Shown here in pieces: positions 52,041 through 60,792 of a stretch of 64,000 bases of DNA. The translations under genes were made by a program, and so were the position numbers. Source of the stretch: an uncultured Prevotella sp. (GTDB lineage: Bacteria; Bacteroidota; Bacteroidia; Bacteroidales; Bacteroidaceae); the NCBI GenBank assembly GCA_905236755.1, contig CAJOCR010000004.1, positions 142,276 to 206,275 of the forward strand, written 5' to 3'. A model generated the notes under the pieces. It worked only from the letters and a program-made list of their open reading frames with translations. It had not been told where the DNA came from and did no database searches. The stretch's first letter is position 1, and the number at the start of each line of letters is the position of its first letter.

Positions 52041-54770
52041 TTATTTGAACAAGAAATCCAATACCTTTTGCATGATATCGTCTCTCACAGCATTGTCCTT
52101 TACTGATTCGAATGGGAACGCAAGAACGACTGTTCGCCAGTTGTCAGTACCATTACCACGGAACACTACACCGGCACTCATATTGTTCTCGGTGTATCTG
52201 AAAGCGGTATAGGCGCATTCGTCAGCAGGGTCAATAGCATCAGGCGATTCAACAACATAAGATTCCTCGTTAGGTTTGTTCCAGAACTGGAATACGTTTC
52301 TCTGGTTAGAGAGTGGAGAAACAACAAACTTGATATTCTCTTCGCATGTTGCCTTGTCTTCACGCCATTTGTATTTCAAGATGTTCTGTGCAAAGTCCAT
52401 ATCTGATTTCTTTCCTTTGACAAGACGGTTCTGCCACAGGTCGGTACCTACATAGGCTCCTGAGACAAATACTCTTCCGCCAGCCTTGCAGTAGTTGGTT
52501 ATCACTTCCTGCATCTTGTCGTCGAAGGTCTTGAAAGCAAGTGGATGCAAACCTTCTCTACCATATTTAGATTGTTTCTGCTTGCCTAAAATAAGGTCGA
52601 TGGCAGAATAGTTCTCTGTATTTACATCAATACCTTCAAGAGCGTTTCTTGATACAGATACAAAACTGTAGCCAGCTTTCATGATAGCCTTTCCATGAAG
52701 GGCAGGGTAGTCAAAGGTGTTACCTTTGATAACCAGTTTCTCGTAGTTACCATAGCTGTCGCCAAAACCAGAGGCATCATCGTGTGTCCATGGAATGGCT
52801 CTGCGGAACTCTTTCATCTTACCCACATGGGTAATCATTTCCTGATAAGGCACACCATTATCGTAGTCGGCAAGGAATCCTGCTTCCTGGTCATCACTAC
52901 TGCGGTAGTCATCAGGAGCGCTTATGCGGTTAAAGCCATTGATAACGAGCAAAGGCTTCTGTGTTGCCTTTGAGTTGATGCCTACAGAGAGCACTTCTGA
53001 TGGGAAACTCTCGCCACCCTTGTTGATGGCTGTTACCTTGAAGCTAACAACCTTGTCGGTAGGGATATTGCAAAGATAAGAGTTTTTCTTCACAATGGTT
53101 CCATTGTCGAAATCGCCATCGCCAATGCGCTTATATACGATATAACGTTCTGCAACGGCTGTAGGCTCAAGAGAGTCGGCAACAGCCTGCCAACTTAGTT
53201 TCACCTGATTCTTCTTGTTCAGAACAGCCGAGAAATTACCTACAGGCAAAGGCTGTACCACATAGTCGTAACCATATCTCTGGCTCAGGAAGCGAAGCAT
53301 ACCTTTGTAGATAGCTCTACTTACTGTGAAACAGAATCGTGGGTCAAGACCATAGCGCATATCAGCAAAGTTCTCATGACTCATAAGCTCGAGCAACATA
53401 GCTGGCACTCTTGGTGTCCAAGCTTCGAAATAACGACTGTCGCGCATGTCTCGGCGAGTCCATTTTGGTTCTACCTGAGCTCGCAGGTCGTTGGTGATAC
53501 TTGTCATTATCATGTCGCAGAACACTCTGTTGGCATCGCGCGAGGTGCTGTCGGCAAACTTACCACCATATTGCTTAGTGTCATAAATACCTAATGTACC
53601 GATGATTGAGTCTCCATAAACAGTACCTGCATCTGTGTGGAAGGCAAACGACAGGTCGATAGGTATGTTCAAGCCTTTGTAGTCAGGACAAGCCTTTGTG
53701 CCGCCAGCAAGATAGTTTACCCATACACCACGGTTCTTATAGTCGTCGGTATAGTCGTTCATGCCATGAGAAGGCGAGTATATGCTGTCAGGAATACCCG
53801 ACCATTGCATATAATATCGTGCACCTTCCTCAAATCGTGGGTAACCGCTCACCTCTGGCTGAAGGTCTAAGGCTGGCTGCCATTCGTTTCGGTCTTGCAC
53901 TTCTTTGTCGCTTCTTCCCTTGGTATAAGCGAAAATCTTATTGCCGTCGCTTGTGCGTGCAATATTTCCCATACCGCCACCAAACTTCACGGCATCGGCA
54001 GTTACCACCTTGCCTTTTTTCTTTGATAGGTTAGAGAGAACCACCTTGCCCTTTGTGCCTTGCTCAAAGTCGAAGGTGCCTAAGTATATCCATGTGCCAC
54101 CACCCATTGTCTGGTTGACCTTGAAATGGGTAATGCCATCTTTGTGATAAACGGTATAAAGGGCGTCTTGTGTGCTGTTCAGGGTAGTCTTGTATGATAC
54201 GTAAACGGCATATCTACGGCTCTTAGGTAACTGTGGAGTCCATGTGATGGTGCTCTCATCTTGTTTTCGTGTTACAGTTTCCGTCTGACGGAAAGAACCT
54301 TCAGCGAATGGGTTTTCAAAGTCTTTGTATGTCTTGCGGGCATACACAAAACCAGTACCGTTTCCTTTCTGCCATGCGTTCACGCCATTTGTTTCGTTGT
54401 AAGGCGATGTGGCTTCCTTGCCGTCATTATCAACAATCACCTCGTAAGGGTTGGTGTCGCGCTCTCTCGGCATCATCACATAGGCGCCTGCCTTTTCGAG
54501 CATAGGAACAAGATATGGAAGAACGAATCCCTGTGTGAACTTATCCTCTACGGTTTGGAAAAGGCGAGCTCTCTGCCATTCCCAGCGGTTAGTTGAAAAC
54601 TCATAGTATAAACCGTGACTCTGCCAAAGGGCAATATGTTTATTGTCTAATCCCTTTGAGGCTGTGTAGGGCTTATCTACGTTCTTTACTATCTGAGCAT
54701 GAACATTACTGCCAGAGCACATGGCTCCGGCAGCAATTAATAAGTAAGTTAAAAGTCTGTTATTATTCAT
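52041..54770 (-). CDS. Secreted N-acetylmuramoyl-L-alanine amidase-like protein with golvesin domain
   Basis: The 909-residue protein has a signal peptide (LLIAAGAMCSGSNVHAQ). A golvesin-like beta domain (YAVYVSYKTT, GGTWIYLGTFDFEQGTKG) is inserted between two parts of an Amidase_3-like catalytic domain: KHIALWQSHG at the front, and LSFAFHTDAG and AMLLELMSHENF later supply the likely zinc ligands (His, Glu, His). A fibronectin type III-like domain (VKLSWQAVADSLEPT) and a large C-terminal beta domain follow. Similar proteins are often called xanthan lyases in databases, but the amidase fold points to peptidoglycan. The start overlaps susD by 8 bp, so it is part of this Sus-type operon. Confidence 0.82.
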   Translation of the reverse strand: MNNNRLLTYLLIAAGAMCSGSNVHAQIVKNVDKPYTASKGLDNKHIALWQSHGLYYEFSTNRWEWQRARLFQTVEDKFTQGFVLPYLVPMLEKAGAYVMMPRERDTNPYEVIVDNDGKEATSPYNETNGVNAWQKGNGTGFVYARKTYKDFENPFAEGSFRQTETVTRKQDESTITWTPQLPKSRRYAVYVSYKTTLNSTQDALYTVYHKDGITHFKVNQTMGGGTWIYLGTFDFEQGTKGKVVLSNLSKKKGKVVTADAVKFGGGMGNIARTSDGNKIFAYTKGRSDKEVQDRNEWQPALDLQPEVSGYPRFEEGARYYMQWSGIPDSIYSPSHGMNDYTDDYKNRGVWVNYLAGGTKACPDYKGLNIPIDLSFAFHTDAGTVYGDSIIGTLGIYDTKQYGGKFADSTSRDANRVFCDMIMTSITNDLRAQVEPKWTRRDMRDSRYFEAWTPRVPAMLLELMSHENFADMRYGLDPRFCFTVSRAIYKGMLRFLSQRYGYDYVVQPLPVGNFSAVLNKKNQVKLSWQAVADSLEPTAVAERYIVYKRIGDGDFDNGTIVKKNSYLCNIPTDKVVSFKVTAINKGGESFPSEVLSVGINSKATQKPLLVINGFNRISAPDDYRSSDDQEAGFLADYDNGVPYQEMITHVGKMKEFRRAIPWTHDDASGFGDSYGNYEKLVIKGNTFDYPALHGKAIMKAGYSFVSVSRNALEGIDVNTENYSAIDLILGKQKQSKYGREGLHPLAFKTFDDKMQEVITNYCKAGGRVFVSGAYVGTDLWQNRLVKGKKSDMDFAQNILKYKWREDKATCEENIKFVVSPLSNQRNVFQFWNKPNEESYVVESPDAIDPADECAYTAFRYTENNMSAGVVFRGNGTDNWRTVVLAFPFESVKDNAVRDDIMQKVLDFLFK

Positions 54771-56481
54771 TCCAACCTAAGTTTTGTGTCATGTGATCTT
54801 TGTTAAGGTTCAACTCGTTGGTTGGAATAGGATAGAGATAGTACTTCTTATTGAAGCTACGAGTAGCTGATGTAGCTATCATATATCCGTTTGCGTCAAC
54901 GTTAACGCCTGTCTGGTCAGCACCTGTAAGGTTTATACCACGGTTGATATTTGGGTGTTCGTTGCTGTCGAGCTTGTCAAGCTGATGCCAGCGAACCAAA
55001 TCCCAGTAACGGTACCAGTTGTCGCACATAAGCTCACAACGACGGCAACGACGGATTTCCCAAATGAGGTTGCTAACGTTCATGTTGTTTGCTGGGTCGG
55101 CTTCTGGTGTGAGAGTCATAGCTGGCAAACCTGCACGATTGAGCAACTTGTTAACGGTTGCATCAAGGTCACTCTCTGTGATAGTACCAAGCTCTGCCTT
55201 TGCCTCAGCCTCGTTCAACAGAATTACAGCATACCAGTACAATGGAGCATCGGTATAGCATGTTGTGGTGTTGGTACGATAGTAGAGTGGCAATGCAGGC
55301 TGGTCGTACTTCTTAATAGTGTAACCTGTGCATGATGTCATCTCTGCAGGAAGAGCACCATCAGGTGATGGCTCGTTACGTACCCAACCGTGACCGTTGT
55401 AACATACGATAGAGTCGATGAGCACGCTCAGACGCTTATCCTTGTTCTTCAACAGGTGAGCGATAGAATAGTTATTATCCTCGTTCTTCACTACCTTGTC
55501 ATTGGGGTCGAGAGTAGTTGTAGCCTTTGGTTTTCCGTCGAGGAACAGGAATGCATCAATAGCATCCTTGCTGATACCTCTTTGTGTTGTAGAACCGCAG
55601 CAGTAGTCTGGAAGACCATGAGCGAGCACGTCTTTCTCGTAGTGACGTGAGAAGATTATCTCTGAGTTGTTCTTCAGGTCGAGTGAGTTATACACGCTTC
55701 CGTAAGTAGCGTTCAAGGTGTATGCTCTTGAGTTGATGATAGCCTCAGAAGCCTTCACACTCTCTTCAAGATACTTCTTTGCACGGGTAGCATCGGCAGC
55801 CTTACCATTCTCGGCAGCTGTGCGATACTTGCAGAATGTACCTTCCCACAAGCAGATGTCACTCTTCATAGCAAGAGCCATGTCTTTACTCCAAAGCACC
55901 TTGCTTGATGCTGTTGTGATATTCTCAATAGCAAAGTCGAGGTCGGCAAGAACCTTATCCATAACAACATCACGGTCTGTGCGCTCGCCATAAACGGCTT
56001 CGTCGTTAGGGTCGAGAATAACGTTTTCTTCCCATTGTACATCGCCATACTCTCTTACCAGCTGGTAGTACATCCAAGCACGGTTCATTCTGCCGATAGC
56101 CTCGTAGTTGGCTTTGGTTTTTTCAGAGAGTGATGAGCCTTTCAAACCATCGAGCATGTAGTTGATACGACGGATAGCAGTGAACTTGTCTTTCCAGTTT
56201 GCGCTGGTGTTAGGGATTGTTGTGAATGTCCAGTTATCGAAATCAGGATTGTTCTGATCGTCAGACAGACTCTTGAAAAAGAACCAGCCATAAGTAGAAC
56301 CATTAGAATAACCTACATAGTTCTCGTAGAATCCGTTGCTGTAGCTTGCTACCTGTTCAGCATTATTCCAGAATTCTGGATTATTGCTAAAGGTGTCGCG
56401 TGGATTCTTGTCGAGCATACTGTCACAGCTTGCCAGCATTAATGATGATGCAGCGACGATATATAGAATTGATTTTTTCAT
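54763..56481 (-). CDS. SusD/RagB-family outer-membrane lipoprotein
   Basis: The 572-residue lipoprotein has a lipobox LMLASC (Cys19) and the usual SusD helical TPR-like fold: DSMLDKNPRDTFSNNPEFW, RAWMYYQLVREYGDVQWEENV and NEAEAKAELGTITESDLDATV with LIWEIRRCRRCELMCDNWY RYWDLVRW. It binds the substrate on the surface and closes the SusC pore like a lid. The gene follows susC by 26 bp. The specificity cannot be read from sequence. Confidence 0.95.
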   Translation of the reverse strand: MKKSILYIVAASSLMLASCDSMLDKNPRDTFSNNPEFWNNAEQVASYSNGFYENYVGYSNGSTYGWFFFKSLSDDQNNPDFDNWTFTTIPNTSANWKDKFTAIRRINYMLDGLKGSSLSEKTKANYEAIGRMNRAWMYYQLVREYGDVQWEENVILDPNDEAVYGERTDRDVVMDKVLADLDFAIENITTASSKVLWSKDMALAMKSDICLWEGTFCKYRTAAENGKAADATRAKKYLEESVKASEAIINSRAYTLNATYGSVYNSLDLKNNSEIIFSRHYEKDVLAHGLPDYCCGSTTQRGISKDAIDAFLFLDGKPKATTTLDPNDKVVKNEDNNYSIAHLLKNKDKRLSVLIDSIVCYNGHGWVRNEPSPDGALPAEMTSCTGYTIKKYDQPALPLYYRTNTTTCYTDAPLYWYAVILLNEAEAKAELGTITESDLDATVNKLLNRAGLPAMTLTPEADPANNMNVSNLIWEIRRCRRCELMCDNWYRYWDLVRWHQLDKLDSNEHPNINRGINLTGADQTGVNVDANGYMIATSATRSFNKKYYLYPIPTNELNLNKDHMTQNLGWNE

Positions 56482-56507
56482 TTTTGTTTTTTTTTAGATG
56501 TTATAGA

Positions 56508-59500
56508 TTAGAAGGTTACCTGCAGACCTACAGCCCATGAACGAGTGATAGGAATGGTACGTCCCCAACCTCCATTAGCAATGCCTTCACCTGTGTTGAT
56601 TTCTGGGTCGAGAGGCAGGTTGCCATTACCCTTGTGCAACAGGAAGAGGTTGTTACCACTTACATAAACACGAGCATTCTGGATGTATGCCTTGCGAGTA
56701 AGGTTCTTAGGCAAGGTGTAGCCTAATGTAACGCTCTTCAAACGGAGGTAAGACATGTTGATGAGATACTTTGACTGTGGATAGTAGTTGTTTGAACCAC
56801 CACCAGCAGAAAGTGCTGCTACATTACCTTTAACATCGTTACCTGGCCACAAGCATGGGTAATCATTACCCTCGCTGATGTTCACGATGTTGTTTTCAGG
56901 ATCATAGATGTTGTAGTTTGTCTGGTTAGCATAGAGAGCAAGGTCGGCATTTCTCATCAATGGGAAGTTGAATGCAGAAAGTGTCCACATATTGCGCTTG
57001 CCTACACCCTGGAAGAACAAGTCGAGGTCGAAGCCCTTGTATGAACCACCAACGTGGAAGCTATACTCATATCTTGGAAGGGTGTTACCGATAACCTTCA
57101 AGTCGCCATGATCTTCAAGAGTACCCTTACCACCGTCAATCTTACCGTCGCCATTCAAGTCTTTGTACTTGATGTCACCAGGACCGAATACGAACTTACC
57201 AATCTGGATACCTGTCTGGTCGGCTACACCTTCCTTATAGTTCCAGCTGCCGTCAGCATTCTGACCGTTGAAGTCGGCTTCTGTGAAGTAACGATCGGTT
57301 TCAAAGCCCCAGATGTCACCCCAGTTTTCGCCTTCGTAAGCATAAGATGTTTCACCGGTATGACCGATAATCTTTGATGTTGAGTTCCACTTTGTAACCT
57401 TAACCTTGCTGTCGCCAATAGAGAAGTTAGCGTAGAGGCTGAGGTCTTTGTTGAATTCCTTGCGCCAAGCAAGAGTAAGTTCCCAACCACGTGAACGAAG
57501 CTCACCAGCATTAGTATAAGGAGCTGAAGCACCTACTGCTGAAGGAAGTGCGTTACCTGGAGCAAGCATGTTTTTGGTGAGACGCTGGTACCAGTCGAAG
57601 GTGAGTGTGAACTCGTTGTTGAGGAAACCTAAGTCGATACCGATATCTGTTGTGTGGATGCGCTCCCATGTGAGCTGTGAGTTCACCCATGTAGGCATAT
57701 AGAATGAGTTGAGCTTTGTGGTTCCATCGAGCCAGTTCATCTGATAGGCACTTGTTGTTGAGAGGAACATATTGTCGCCAATAGCCTCGTTACCAATCTC
57801 ACCATAAGAGAATCTCAACTTACCGTTAGATACTATGTCGCGCCACTTGTTCCAGTACTGCTCTTCTGTGAAACGATAACCCAGAGAAACACTTGGGAAG
57901 AAAGCCCACTTCTCGCCTTCGCGGAAACGGCTTGAACCATCGTAACGTCCGTTGACCTCAGCAAGGTAGATGCCCTTGTAGTCGTAGTTGATACGACCGA
58001 AATAACCTGCACTTGCACGGTCACCTGTGTTGCTGTCGATAGAAGATTTTGCCATATCGCCATAAGCAAGATTCAACTCCTGATAGTCCTCGTTATAGAG
58101 CTGCTTGCGACGAGCATAGAAATAGTCGCTGGTGTAGTCTTCGCCGTTCACACCAACCATAACGTTGAGGTTGTGCTTCTCGTTGAAACTGTGAGTATAG
58201 TTCATGTAAGCGTTGGCTGTCCATCGGTTTGACTTTCTGTTCCAGCGTGTAGCATCAGAGTTGCTTGTTGCAACAATATAAGTAGGTGTTACACCGCTCC
58301 AGTTCATACCATAGATACTTCTGTTAGAAGCTTTGTAGTTGAAGTTGTCAATCTGGTATGTGAAGTCGGCATTAAAGGTAAGATCCTTTGTGATGTGTGC
58401 CTGAGCATAACCGTTGAGGCGAATAATATCGTGTACAAACTCCTTACGGTTACAATTTTTCTGTCCTGCTACAACACGATAGTCGTACTGTGTGCCGTCG
58501 GCAGTCTCCATGATACCTGATGGGATAAAGTAAGAACCCCAACGCCATAGATACTGATAGGTGTTTGACCAAGGATCGGCAGAACTCATGTTTCTGCGTG
58601 TGAAGTTGGTCTTGACACCAACTGTGAGCCAGTCGGTAACGTCAGACTTCAGGTTGAGAGTGAAGTTTGTTCTCTCACGTCTTCCTGGGTTAAACTTCAT
58701 CACATCCTGTTTCTTGTCGTAACCTAAAGCAGTGTAGAAACTGGTCTTACCGCTTGAACCTGTTACGCTGATATTATGTGATTGCGATGGAGCTGCACTA
58801 TTGTACCAGATGTCCTGAATGTCATAGTTAGCATAGTAGAATGGCTGATTACCGTTGAAATAGTAGTCGCCAACATTATCCATGCTCTCGTAAGGCTGCA
58901 TCACGCTATAGCCTTTCTTGCCACCATGCTGTGCTTCCCAAGCCTGTGCATAAGGCAGAAGTTTGTCGAAATACATACCAAAGAGCTCTGGTGTGCTTTC
59001 ACCTGCTCTCTTCTTAGCACGAAGACCTGCCTCGAGCTGCTCAGGAACAGTTGGGAAATCAGGAAGGAATGTTGACTTGTCCCATGCAAACTGTCCACTA
59101 TATTTAACCTGTATTCTATCGCCCTTGTTAGCCTGCTTTGTGGTGATAAGAATCACACCGAAAGCAGCTCTACTACCGTAGATAGCTGATGAAGCAGCAT
59201 CCTTTAATACTGAGATAGTAGCGATGTCGTTACCGTTGATCATGGTGAGGTCGTCGGTAGGCACGCCATCAACAATAATAAGAGGTGATGACTTCTGGCT
59301 GTTTGACAGAGTACCCAAACCACGGATAGAAATGCTTGGAGTAGCATCGAGGTCACCATTATTGCTCAAGATGGTAAGACCAGGAACAGCTCCCTGAAGA
59401 GCCTTTGCTACATCCTGCTCTGGACGTGAAGAAAGGGTTTTCTCAAGATCCACATTTGATACAGCACCAGTAAGGTTCACCTTCTTTTGCTGACCATAAC

Positions 59501-59852
59501 CCACAACAACAACTTCATCGAGAAGAGCGTTGTCGTCTTCCATTGTTACCTTAATAGTCTCTTTAGCCTTAATTTCAACAGTTTTGAATCCAAGGAATGA
59601 AATCTTTAACTTTGCCCCTGGAGCTGTTTTCAGACTGAAGTGTCCATTTACGTCTGTTACGGTACCACGAGTAGTACCAATTTCTGCGATACTGGCACCC
59701 ACAACAGGCTCGCCATTTGCATCTACAACCGTTCCGTTTACTGAGATTGTGCTCTGCGTAATTGCCTGAGGCTCAGGTGTTGCAGACACAATGCTACCCG
59801 AAAAGGCACATGATAGCAGAAGCGTTCCTAAAAGAACAAATTGTCTTTTCAT
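56508..59852 (-). CDS. SusC/RagA-family TonB-linked outer-membrane receptor
   Basis: The 1114-residue protein has a signal peptide (LLLSCAFSGSIVSA), an N-terminal carboxypeptidase-regulatory-like beta-sandwich (VVDANGEPVVGASIAEIG, VTDVNGHFSLKT) and the SusC signature ALLDEVVVVGYGQQKK, then the plug (SRPEQDVAKALQGAVPGL) and a 22-strand barrel ending RSWAVGLQVTF. It imports a glycan or peptide through TonB energy together with SusD. No anti-sigma or regulator gene is next to it. It is the first gene of susC-susD-amidase-DUF5009 and lies opposite to the small membrane protein at 60179. Confidence 0.96.
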   Translation of the reverse strand: MKRQFVLLGTLLLSCAFSGSIVSATPEPQAITQSTISVNGTVVDANGEPVVGASIAEIGTTRGTVTDVNGHFSLKTAPGAKLKISFLGFKTVEIKAKETIKVTMEDDNALLDEVVVVGYGQQKKVNLTGAVSNVDLEKTLSSRPEQDVAKALQGAVPGLTILSNNGDLDATPSISIRGLGTLSNSQKSSPLIIVDGVPTDDLTMINGNDIATISVLKDAASSAIYGSRAAFGVILITTKQANKGDRIQVKYSGQFAWDKSTFLPDFPTVPEQLEAGLRAKKRAGESTPELFGMYFDKLLPYAQAWEAQHGGKKGYSVMQPYESMDNVGDYYFNGNQPFYYANYDIQDIWYNSAAPSQSHNISVTGSSGKTSFYTALGYDKKQDVMKFNPGRRERTNFTLNLKSDVTDWLTVGVKTNFTRRNMSSADPWSNTYQYLWRWGSYFIPSGIMETADGTQYDYRVVAGQKNCNRKEFVHDIIRLNGYAQAHITKDLTFNADFTYQIDNFNYKASNRSIYGMNWSGVTPTYIVATSNSDATRWNRKSNRWTANAYMNYTHSFNEKHNLNVMVGVNGEDYTSDYFYARRKQLYNEDYQELNLAYGDMAKSSIDSNTGDRASAGYFGRINYDYKGIYLAEVNGRYDGSSRFREGEKWAFFPSVSLGYRFTEEQYWNKWRDIVSNGKLRFSYGEIGNEAIGDNMFLSTTSAYQMNWLDGTTKLNSFYMPTWVNSQLTWERIHTTDIGIDLGFLNNEFTLTFDWYQRLTKNMLAPGNALPSAVGASAPYTNAGELRSRGWELTLAWRKEFNKDLSLYANFSIGDSKVKVTKWNSTSKIIGHTGETSYAYEGENWGDIWGFETDRYFTEADFNGQNADGSWNYKEGVADQTGIQIGKFVFGPGDIKYKDLNGDGKIDGGKGTLEDHGDLKVIGNTLPRYEYSFHVGGSYKGFDLDLFFQGVGKRNMWTLSAFNFPLMRNADLALYANQTNYNIYDPENNIVNISEGNDYPCLWPGNDVKGNVAALSAGGGSNNYYPQSKYLINMSYLRLKSVTLGYTLPKNLTRKAYIQNARVYVSGNNLFLLHKGNGNLPLDPEINTGEGIANGGWGRTIPITRSWAVGLQVTF

Positions 59853-60080
59853 AAGCTTTTAAAGTTAATAACTAAACTTTCGCAAGCTCAGTTTATTTGG
59901 GCTTTAGGTATGCAGTTGCCTCCCTTCAGAATTAAAGAATTATGGTTGCTGTTGATATATAAGTTTTGCTAGCAATATTCTTATAATCCTTACAACCTTA
60001 TAACCTTATACCCTCACAAGTTGAGCTGTTTGCGAAACTTGATTAATAATAATGTTTTCGTTTTGTTAATTTTTCTTTCG

Positions 60081-60112
60081 CAAAGAAACGACTTTATTTT
60101 GAGAAATGCAAG
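60081..60112 (-). promoter_or_regulatory. Possible promoter of susC operon
   Basis: On the minus strand CTTG (60109-60112) is 20 bases before TTTCTTTG (60081-60088), a partial -7 match. It gives a leader of about 225 nt. Confidence 0.35.
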
Positions 60113-60143
60113 TTTTTTTTAGCTTTTTTTTTAAGAAAATAGT

Positions 60144-60174
60144 ATTGCTATTATTTTTATTCATTATACCTTTG
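60144..60174 (+). promoter_or_regulatory. Promoter of the His/Cys-rich gene
   Basis: ATTG (60144-60147) is 19 bases before TACCTTTG (60167-60174). The GTG start at 60179 would then be at or just after the transcription start, so the mRNA may be leaderless, or a later start such as the ATG at 60243 may be used. Confidence 0.6.
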
Positions 60175-60178
60175 CGTC

Positions 60179-60535
60179 GTGAATACTCTTTACCATAAGC
60201 GTAAGTGGGCTTCGATATTGCTATTAGCGGTGTTCATTCCCATGCTCATGCTTTCGTCTTTGCATCATCACAAGGCTGATGAACAAGGCTCGGAAGTGTG
60301 CGTAGAGTGTCTTCATCATGTTCATCATTCACACATAGGTGAACAGTCGGTTGGTGTTGATGGCTGTCTGCTTTGTCAGTTCCTTTCTTTGCCATTCATA
60401 GCAGCAACCACGTTAGTATTTACTTTTTCATTACATTTTTTATTCCTTCCTAAAGTTTATCATCGTTCGAGATGCCTTCGAGATCCCTTTAGGATGCGTT
60501 TAGGACGTGCACCACCCATTTTTCTTGCTTATTGA
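60179..60535 (+). CDS. Small His/Cys-rich membrane protein, likely metal-related
   Basis: With the GTG start the protein has 118 residues. A hydrophobic segment (ASILLLAVFIPMLMLSSL) is followed by HHHKADEQ, then a Cys/His cluster (CVECLHHVHHSHIG and CLLCQFL) and a second membrane segment (LPFIAATTLVFTFSLHFLF). The C-terminus has RAPP. It resembles small proteins like DUF2946 that neighbour TonB-dependent metal receptors in other bacteria; this is an analogy from memory. The Cys and His motifs could bind zinc or copper. The last part is encoded by a period-11 array (60471-60507), which is unusual for a gene. Confidence 0.6.
   Translation: MNTLYHKRKWASILLLAVFIPMLMLSSLHHHKADEQGSEVCVECLHHVHHSHIGEQSVGVDGCLLCQFLSLPFIAATTLVFTFSLHFLFLPKVYHRSRCLRDPFRMRLGRAPPIFLAY
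60471..60507. repeat. Period-11 array inside the gene for the His/Cys-rich protein
   Basis: GATG or close variants start at 60471 (GATG), 60482 (GATC), 60493 (GATG) and 60504 (GACG), with spacings of 11 bp. The sequence is related to 37557-37605. Confidence 0.7.
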
Positions 60536-60792
60536 TTTTCAATAAGAGTTAAAACTTATTACATAAATTGCAAATTTATCTCAAGTTATTTTCTTCTTGG
60601 ATAGTTTTTATCTCTAATTCGAGGTAAAAGCATCAGAGAGAAAGTAACGTGAGATAATATAGGTGTAACTTAATATAAAAACTTCTCCGCTCGTATCCTT
60701 AAAAGATGAGAGAGTATCTACCGTAGAAATACAGTAGTTGGTACTCCCTTCCCTTTTGGGGAGGGAAGGGGAGAGGCTGTTATAAAAGACTA
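60536..60792. other. Spacer before TonB receptor
   Basis: No gene was seen. A C-rich palindrome (ctcccttcccttttggggaggg) lies at 60748-60769. No TAnnTTTG on the plus strand has a good -33 element, so the receptor may depend on the promoter at 60144. No known riboswitch pattern was recognised. Confidence 0.5.

Larger units (their letters stand above)
59853..60178. other. Divergent spacer between susC and the His/Cys-rich gene
   Basis: This 326-bp AT-rich spacer has no gene. It holds the candidate promoters for both directions (60081-60112 and 60144-60174) and imperfect repeats such as ataaccttataacctta and the hairpin ctagca. Confidence 0.5.

Noticed and set aside
60536..60792. Riboswitch (cobalamin or TPP type) before the TonB receptor
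   Set aside because: No conserved box of these classes could be recognised; only a C-rich palindrome and a few weak inverted repeats are present.
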